6,944 nucleotides of DNA from Schleiferiaceae bacterium. GTDB taxonomy: Bacteria > Bacteroidota > Bacteroidia > Flavobacteriales > Schleiferiaceae. This document shows positions 1-3,811 of the stretch, piece by piece (the stretch's first letter is position 1; each line of letters starts with the position of its first letter). The stretch covers positions 1-6,944 of the forward strand of contig JAURMB010000112.1 in NCBI GenBank assembly GCA_030831045.1. Reading direction: 5' to 3'. The notes beneath the pieces were generated by a model, which worked only from the letters and a program-made list of their open reading frames with translations, searched no databases and was not told the DNA's origin. A program made the position numbers and the translations under genes.

Positions 1-2
1 AG

Positions 3-164
3 CGCACGTTTGACGTGAACTTGATGCGTAAAAAGTTTTACGTAGCTGCTGAAGATAAGTGGGTTACCCTGCGCATCTCGGCCGCCGCTCTGAAGACGAT
101 CAACAAGAAGGGCATCGAAGCCGTGCTGGCTGAGGCCCGCGCTAACGGCAACGTAGCACTTTAA
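3..164 (+). CDS. rpmB: 50S ribosomal protein L28 (bL28), 3' part
   Basis: This is the last 53 codons of the gene for large-subunit ribosomal protein bL28; the 5' part lies outside the window and the reading frame enters at base 3. The visible protein runs from RTFDVNLMRKKFY through DKWVTLRIS and ALKTINKKGIEAVL to a short Ala/Gly/Asn tail ending in VAL. The tryptophan-containing WVTLRIS stretch and the LKTINKKG block are the usual C-terminal half of bL28. Bacteroidota L28 is about 75-80 residues, so roughly 25 residues, including the N-terminal CxxxG region, are missing because of the window edge and not because of damage. It ends 13 bases before rpmG, and the order rpmB-rpmG-DUF4295 is the usual one in Bacteroidota, so the three are probably one transcript. 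Confidence 0.93.
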   Translation, partial: RTFDVNLMRKKFYVAAEDKWVTLRISAAALKTINKKGIEAVLAEARANGNVAL

Positions 165-177
165 TTTTTAAGGAATC

Positions 178-360
178 ATGGCAAAAAAAGGCAATCGCGT
201 TCAGGTGATCCTCGAGTGCACCGAGCACAAAGAGTCAGGTATGGCGGGCACGTCGCGCTACATCACGACCAAGAACAAGAAGAACACGCCCGACCGCATG
301 GAGATTAAGAAATTCAATCCCGTGCTCAAGCGTATGACCGTTCACAAAGAAATTAAGTAA
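178..360 (+). CDS. rpmG: 50S ribosomal protein L33 (bL33), zinc-free type
   Basis: A 60-residue protein of the large ribosomal subunit. The core [23 protein letters not shown] is the bL33 signature (seen here at about residues 26-48). Zinc-binding L33 carries two CxxC pairs. This copy keeps a single cysteine, Cys14 in ECTEH, with histidine where the partner cysteine would be and asparagine (KKFNP) where the second pair would start, so it is the C-minus form and should not bind zinc in the classical way. It also has a small insertion (around KESGMAGTS) before the conserved core, which I recall as common in Bacteroidota L33. An in-frame TAA at 169-171 makes ATG 178 the first possible ATG. AAGGA lies close upstream at 170-174 but only three bases from the start, so it is not a convincing ribosome binding site. 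DUF4295 follows after 5 bases. Confidence 0.96.
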   Translation: MAKKGNRVQVILECTEHKESGMAGTSRYITTKNKKNTPDRMEIKKFNPVLKRMTVHKEIK

Positions 361-365
361 GCACC

Positions 366-515
366 ATGGCAAAGAAAGTAGTTGCAACCCTCAAGAAGGC
401 CGGTGGCGTAACCTACGCGAAGGCAATCAAAATGGTCAAGACCGACAAAGGCGGATACGCTTTTGAAGAAAAAGTAATGGTGAAGGACGACGTGGCTAAC
501 TTCTTTAAGGCCTAA
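366..515 (+). CDS. DUF4295 family small basic protein, probable Bacteroidota-specific ribosomal protein (bL38)
   Basis: A 49-residue, lysine-rich protein beginning MAKKVVATLKKAGG and ending VANFFKA. The start MAKK-VATL, the central YAKAIKMVK and the terminal FF-K match my recollection of the DUF4295 family, about 50 residues long and found next to rpmG in Bacteroidota. I recall that a Flavobacterium ribosome structure assigned this family as a large-subunit protein named bL38; I cannot check that here. What the sequence shows is the small size, high lysine content, position 5 bases after rpmG, and the terminator right behind it, all fitting a ribosomal protein at the end of a ribosomal operon. 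No Shine-Dalgarno sequence is visible; there is an A at -3 relative to the start. Confidence 0.88.
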   Translation: MAKKVVATLKKAGGVTYAKAIKMVKTDKGGYAFEEKVMVKDDVANFFKA

Positions 516-538
516 GTCACTCCGACTCCTACGAACTG

Positions 539-562
539 AACCGCTCCCCGAGCGGTTTTTTT
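539..562 (+). terminator. Intrinsic terminator after the rpmB-rpmG-DUF4295 cluster
   Basis: AACCGCTC (539-546) pairs perfectly with GAGCGGTT (550-557) around a three-base CCC loop, and the T run continues to 562, giving seven consecutive T from 556. This is a textbook rho-independent terminator, 23 bases after the DUF4295 stop. It leaves only 18 bases before the ftsY start codon. Confidence 0.93.
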
Positions 563-580
563 ATACCTTAATCCTTCGTA

Positions 581-1483
581 ATGGCATTATTTGGACTCGG
601 AAAAACCAAGGAGCTTCTCTTCGGAGGGCTGAGCAAACTGTTTGGGGGCTCTACTACGGTCGACGCCACCACACTGGATGCTTTGGAGGAGGCCCTGATC
701 TCCGCCGACGTCGGGGTAGAAACGGCGGTTCGCCTGGTTGAGGCTGTCGAAGCCCGCGTGGCGCGCGACACCTATGTGGGCGAAGAAGAGCTCAAAGCGC
801 TAATCCGCACCGAGTTAGCCGATCAGTTTTCTGCTTGGGCCGAGGTTAAGCCCATTGACGTACCGGCAGGTCAGCCCCGGGTGATCCTCGTCGTGGGGGT
901 CAACGGAGTAGGTAAGACCACCTCGGTCGGCAAACTCGCCAAGAAGTTCCGGCAGCAGGGCCATCACGTCGTTTTGGGCGCCGCAGACACCTTTAGGGCT
1001 GCAGCCGTCGACCAGCTGCGCATCTGGGCCGAACGCTCGGGGGCGACCTTCATTGAAAAAGGAATGAACACCGACCCGGCGGCGGTAGCCTACGCGGCTG
1101 CAGAGGCCGGAGCGCGAAACGGCGGAGGCGTCGTTCTGGTGGACACGGCGGGACGCCTTCACAACAAAGTCAACCTAATGAACGAGCTCGGCAAAATCCG
1201 CCGGGTTATGGACAAAATCGTGCCGGGCGCTCCCCACGAGACGTGGTTGGTCCTCGACGCATCAACAGGTCAAAATGCCGTAAATCAAGCGGTTGAGTTT
1301 TCTAAGGTCACCCCGCTGACCGGATTGGTCCTGACCAAAATGGACGGTACCGCGCGCGGCGGGGTGGTGCTGGCGATTGCCGAAAAGCTTCGCGTGCCCG
1401 TGCGCTACATCGGTGTCGGCGAAGGCGTCGACGACCTTCAGGAGTTTGACGCCAAAGAATTTTTGAACGCGTTACTCAGCTAA
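581..1483 (+). CDS. ftsY: Signal recognition particle receptor FtsY (SRP-GTPase)
   Basis: FtsY is the membrane-associated GTPase that receives signal recognition particle with its translating ribosome and hands the nascent membrane protein to the translocon. The 300-residue product has the helical N domain (about 25-85, with LEEALISADVG), then the NG GTPase core: P-loop GVNGVGKTT (106-114), DTFRAAA in the insertion box (136-142), DTAGR (188-192), the guanine-specificity motif TKMD (252-255) followed by GTARGG, and the closing GVGEGVDDLQEFD (278-290). The same order is found in Ffh, but there is no C-terminal methionine-rich M domain, which makes it FtsY. The acidic A domain of E. coli FtsY is absent, as in many bacteria, leaving only a short glycine-rich lead. 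An in-frame TAA at 569-571 shows that ATG 581 is the earliest ATG. The AMP nucleosidase gene follows after 4 bases. Confidence 0.97.
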   Translation: MALFGLGKTKELLFGGLSKLFGGSTTVDATTLDALEEALISADVGVETAVRLVEAVEARVARDTYVGEEELKALIRTELADQFSAWAEVKPIDVPAGQPRVILVVGVNGVGKTTSVGKLAKKFRQQGHHVVLGAADTFRAAAVDQLRIWAERSGATFIEKGMNTDPAAVAYAAAEAGARNGGGVVLVDTAGRLHNKVNLMNELGKIRRVMDKIVPGAPHETWLVLDASTGQNAVNQAVEFSKVTPLTGLVLTKMDGTARGGVVLAIAEKLRVPVRYIGVGEGVDDLQEFDAKEFLNALLS

Positions 1484-1487
1484 ACCA

Positions 1488-2258
1488 ATGAAGACGAAAG
1501 AAGAAATAACCGCCAACTGGCTGCCTCGCTATACCGGCGTGAAGGCCGAAGACATGTCGGACTACATTCTTCTGACCAACTTCAACGAGTACCTGCACCG
1601 CTTTGTGGCTATGACCGGCGGACACATCGTAGACGCCAACCGCAGCATGCCGTCGGCTCAGGGCCAAGGGATTACCATGATCAATTTTGGCATGGGCAGC
1701 CCGAATGCGGCGACCATCAGCGATTTGCTGAGCATAGTGCAGCCCAAGGCCATACTCTTTTTGGGCAAGTGCGGCGGACTCAAGCAGCGCACCAAAGTTG
1801 GCGACTTCATAGTGCCCATTGGGGCGATTCGCGGCGAAGGTGCGTCGGACTCGTACTTTCCGGCGGAGGTTCCGTCGCTGCCCGCCTTCATGCTGCAGCG
1901 CGCCACCTCGCACATCATTCGCAACCGCAACCACGACTACTGGACCGGAACCGTGTACACCACCAACCGCCGCGTTTGGGAGCACGACGACGCGTTTAAG
2001 GAGTACCTGCGCATGACCCGCGCCATGGCCATCGACATGGAAACGGCGACGCTTTTCTCTGCGGGCTTTCACAACCGCCTGCATTTGGGGGCCTTGCTTT
2101 TGGTTTCGGACCAGCCGATGACCCCCGAGGGCGTGAAGACGAGCGAGAGCGACGCCAAGGTCTCAAGCGACTTTGTGGGAGCCCACATCAGCATCGGTAT
2201 TGAGACCCTCGAAGAAATTAAGAATCAAGGTCTTTCAGTTAGACACCTCAAGTTTTAA
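1488..2258 (+). CDS. amn: AMP nucleosidase, short Bacteroidota form
   Basis: AMP nucleosidase hydrolyses AMP to adenine and ribose 5-phosphate, in the cytoplasm, as part of purine salvage and control of the adenylate pool. The 256-residue product has the nucleoside phosphorylase fold signatures: GMGSPNAA (68-75, phosphate/ribose-binding loop), FLGKCGG (91-97), AIDMETA (181-187, with the Met-Glu pair that holds ribose) and SDQP (207-210, with Asp208 in the place of the base-activating aspartate). The block YWTGTVYTTNRRVWEHD (151-167) is typical of AMP nucleosidases in Bacteroidota as I remember them and argues against a plain purine nucleoside phosphorylase. E. coli Amn is about 480 residues with an N-terminal regulatory domain, which is absent here. 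The gene starts 4 bases after ftsY and ends 9 before rimO, so all three are probably co-transcribed. No Shine-Dalgarno is visible. A broader nucleosidase role cannot be excluded. Confidence 0.9.
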   Translation: MKTKEEITANWLPRYTGVKAEDMSDYILLTNFNEYLHRFVAMTGGHIVDANRSMPSAQGQGITMINFGMGSPNAATISDLLSIVQPKAILFLGKCGGLKQRTKVGDFIVPIGAIRGEGASDSYFPAEVPSLPAFMLQRATSHIIRNRNHDYWTGTVYTTNRRVWEHDDAFKEYLRMTRAMAIDMETATLFSAGFHNRLHLGALLLVSDQPMTPEGVKTSESDAKVSSDFVGAHISIGIETLEEIKNQGLSVRHLKF

Positions 2259-2267
2259 GTTAAGCAT

Positions 2268-3569
2268 ATGCGCACCAAGTCCGCGGCCAAAAACCGCATC
2301 AACGTCATTACCCTAGGCTGTTCCAAAAACGTGTACGACAGCGAGGTTCTGATGGGCCAGCTCAAGGCCGCCGGCAAAGACGTCGTGCACGAAGAAGAGG
2401 GACGAATTGTCGTCATTAACACCTGTGGGTTCATTGAAAACGCCAAGGAGGAGTCGATCAACACCATCCTCGAAGCAGTCGAGGCGAAGGAGGCCGGGCT
2501 GCTCGACAAAGTTTTTGTGACCGGCTGCCTCAGCGAGCGCTACAAGCCCGATTTGGAGCGTGAGATTCCCAACGTCGACCAGTACTTCGGCACCCGCGAC
2601 CTGCCCCTGCTGCTCAAGGCCCTCGGGGCCGACTACAAAAAAGAGCTGGTCGGCGAGCGCCTCACCACCACACCCCAGCATTTCGCTTACCTCAAAATTT
2701 CGGAAGGCTGCGACCGTCCCTGCTCGTTTTGTGCCATTCCGCTCATGCGCGGCAAGCACCGTTCGACGCCGATTGAGGACCTCGTGACCGAGGCCCAAAA
2801 GCTGGCCGCCAAGGGCGTGGTCGAGCTGATTTTGATCGCCCAGGACCTGACCTACTACGGACTCGATATTTATGGCGAACGCCGTCTGGCTGAGCTGGTT
2901 ACGGCCCTGAGTGCGGTCGACGGCATCCAGTGGATTCGCTTGCACTACCTTTTTCCGACGGGCTTCCCCGAAGACGTGCTCGACGTGATTCGCGAAAACC
3001 CCAAGGTGTGCCGCTACATCGACATTCCGCTACAGCACATTGCCGACAACGTGCTCAAGAGCATGCGGCGCGGGACCACCCACGCCAAAACCGACAAACT
3101 TCTGGCAGCGATGCGCGAGAAGGTGCCCGGAATCGCCGTCCGCACGACGCTCATCGTGGGGTATCCGGGCGAAACAGAGGCTGATTTCGACGAGCTTCTC
3201 GATTGGGTGCGCACCCAGCGCTTTGAGCGCCTCGGAGTGTTTACCTACAGCCACGAGGAGAATACGCACGCGTTTGCCCTGGAAGACGACGTTCCGGCCG
3301 AAGTTAAAATGGCCCGCCAGCAGGCCGTTATGGAGGTGCAGCGCGAAATCTCGCTCGAGCGCAACGAGGCCCTGATCGGTCAAACGATGACCGTGATCAT
3401 CGACCGGGCCGAGGGCGACGCCTACATCGGACGCACCGAATTTGACTCGCCTGACGTCGACAACGAAGTGCGCATTGAGGCTCCTGGCCTGCACCTGAAG
3501 CGCGGAACCTTTGTCAGCGCCAAAATTGTAGGCGCAACAGAATACGACCTCGAGGCGGAGTTGGTGTAG
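2268..3569 (+). CDS. rimO: Ribosomal protein S12 methylthiotransferase RimO
   Basis: RimO is a radical S-adenosylmethionine enzyme that adds a methylthio group to a conserved aspartate of ribosomal protein S12. The 433-residue product has the expected three parts. The N-terminal MTTase domain binds the auxiliary [4Fe-4S] cluster through Cys18 (TLGCSKN), Cys53 (NTCGF) and Cys87 (TGCLS). The radical SAM domain has Cys148, Cys152 and Cys155 (GCDRPCSFC) and later DIPLQH (252-257) and GYPGET (298-303). A C-terminal TRAM domain spans about 371-433. The C-terminal stretch IGRTEFDSPDVDNEVRI (387-403) fits RimO rather than the tRNA-modifying relative MiaB. All six cluster cysteines are present, so the enzyme looks intact. 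An in-frame TAA at 2256-2258 (also the amn stop) makes ATG 2268 the first possible start. Placement beside ribosomal protein genes suits its substrate. No clear terminator T run follows it. Confidence 0.96.
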   Translation: MRTKSAAKNRINVITLGCSKNVYDSEVLMGQLKAAGKDVVHEEEGRIVVINTCGFIENAKEESINTILEAVEAKEAGLLDKVFVTGCLSERYKPDLEREIPNVDQYFGTRDLPLLLKALGADYKKELVGERLTTTPQHFAYLKISEGCDRPCSFCAIPLMRGKHRSTPIEDLVTEAQKLAAKGVVELILIAQDLTYYGLDIYGERRLAELVTALSAVDGIQWIRLHYLFPTGFPEDVLDVIRENPKVCRYIDIPLQHIADNVLKSMRRGTTHAKTDKLLAAMREKVPGIAVRTTLIVGYPGETEADFDELLDWVRTQRFERLGVFTYSHEENTHAFALEDDVPAEVKMARQQAVMEVQREISLERNEALIGQTMTVIIDRAEGDAYIGRTEFDSPDVDNEVRIEAPGLHLKRGTFVSAKIVGATEYDLEAELV

Positions 3570-3598
3570 CGGTGCTCGCCTACGGCTCGCTTGCTTTT

Positions 3599-3704
3599 GG
3601 TTTCTGGTTTCTTGTTACGCTTCGTGGTTTCGGAACGTGCACTTTGGGCGCTTCGCGCTAGGGCCGCCTCGTTTCGTGCAATGAGTTACTAGAAACCAGA
3701 AACC
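3599..3704. repeat. Long inverted repeat made of GGTTTCT units, between rimO and dnaE
   Basis: The left arm (3599-3618) is two copies of GGTTTCT followed by TGTTAC. The right arm (3685-3704) is GTTACT followed by two copies of AGAAACC. The arms match at 18 of 20 positions when reverse-complemented, with the outer 14 base pairs perfect, around a 66-base interior (3619-3684). The interior includes a small GCGC-TTC-GCGC hairpin (near 3648-3658) and TGCAC/GTGCA (3638-3642 and 3676-3680), which can also pair. A further degenerate unit, TAGTTTCCAGTTACCGG, lies at 3711-3727. Similar low-complexity GTTTC/GTTAC intergenic sequence is something I recall from many Bacteroidota genomes. There is no T run after the right arm, so it is not a classical terminator, although it could protect or end the rimO transcript. 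Confidence 0.85.
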
Positions 3705-3745
3705 TGCTACTAGTTTCCAGTTACCGGTTCGCCAACGAGCCAACT

Positions 3746-3754
3746 TGTGGATAA
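3746..3754 (-). promoter_or_regulatory. Perfect DnaA box upstream of dnaE
   Basis: TGTGGATAA on the + strand is TTATCCACA on the - strand, an exact match to the consensus binding site of the replication initiator DnaA. It lies in the gap before dnaE, 57 bases ahead of the start codon, in an AT-richer patch. A weak second half-match, GTTTGCACA (6 of 9), lies at 3767-3775 in the other orientation. The match is exact as seen; binding and regulation are inferences. A single box without a cluster or an AT-rich unwinding region does not make an origin. Confidence 0.55.
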
Positions 3755-3760
3755 ATTCCG

Positions 3761-3790
3761 CGAGCCGTTTGCACACGGCTTGGGGCCGTG
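3761..3790 (+). promoter_or_regulatory. Overlapping dyads just upstream of dnaE
   Basis: AGCCGT (3763-3768) pairs with ACGGCT (3775-3780) around TTGCAC; the stem can be extended by one G-T and one C-G pair to 3761-3782. CACGGC (3774-3779), which overlaps the right arm, can instead pair with GCCGTG (3785-3790) around TTGGG. The two stems exclude each other. If transcribed this would be a small switchable leader; if the start of transcription is downstream it may instead be a protein-binding dyad in DNA. No T run follows. Confidence 0.4.
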
Positions 3791-3801
3791 GTTTACCTTT
3801 A
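3768..3801 (+). promoter_or_regulatory. Candidate Bacteroidota-type promoter for dnaE
   Basis: TTTG at 3768-3771 and TACCTTTA at 3794-3801 resemble the Bacteroidota -33 (TTTG) and -7 (TAnnTTTG) elements; the -7 box matches five of its six defined bases. The 22-base spacer is at the long end of what I recall for Flavobacterium. Transcription would start about 5-7 bases before the dnaE start codon, giving an almost leaderless message. Both motifs are short and could occur by chance. Confidence 0.3.
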
Positions 3802-3811
3802 GGATTCGACC

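Larger units (their letters stand above)
3570..3811. other. Intergenic region between rimO and dnaE
   Basis: This 242-base gap is the only one of real size in the window. Its first part (3570-3598) carries two GCTCGC copies (3574-3579 and 3585-3590). The middle is the inverted repeat with GGTTTCT units. The last 70 bases carry the DnaA-box match, a small dyad and the promoter candidate for dnaE, each listed separately. I see no tRNA, no recognisable small RNA and no convincing protein-coding gene in it on either strand. Confidence 0.85.

Noticed and set aside
1476..2084. A 202-codon open frame on the - strand over amn
   Set aside because: It is antisense to a gene with all family motifs, has no domain signature, and its start lies within amn.
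2313..2945. A 210-codon open frame on the - strand over rimO
   Set aside because: It is a shadow of the rimO reading frame; no motif or plausible expression signal.
3592..3711. A miniature transposable element bounded by the inverted repeat
   Set aside because: TGCT occurs near both ends but at different distances from the arms, so there is no clean target duplication; copy number cannot be seen in one window.
3570..3811. Replication origin, because of the DnaA box and the repeat next to dnaE
   Set aside because: There is only one perfect box, no cluster of boxes, no long AT-rich unwinding stretch, and no dnaA or dnaN nearby.
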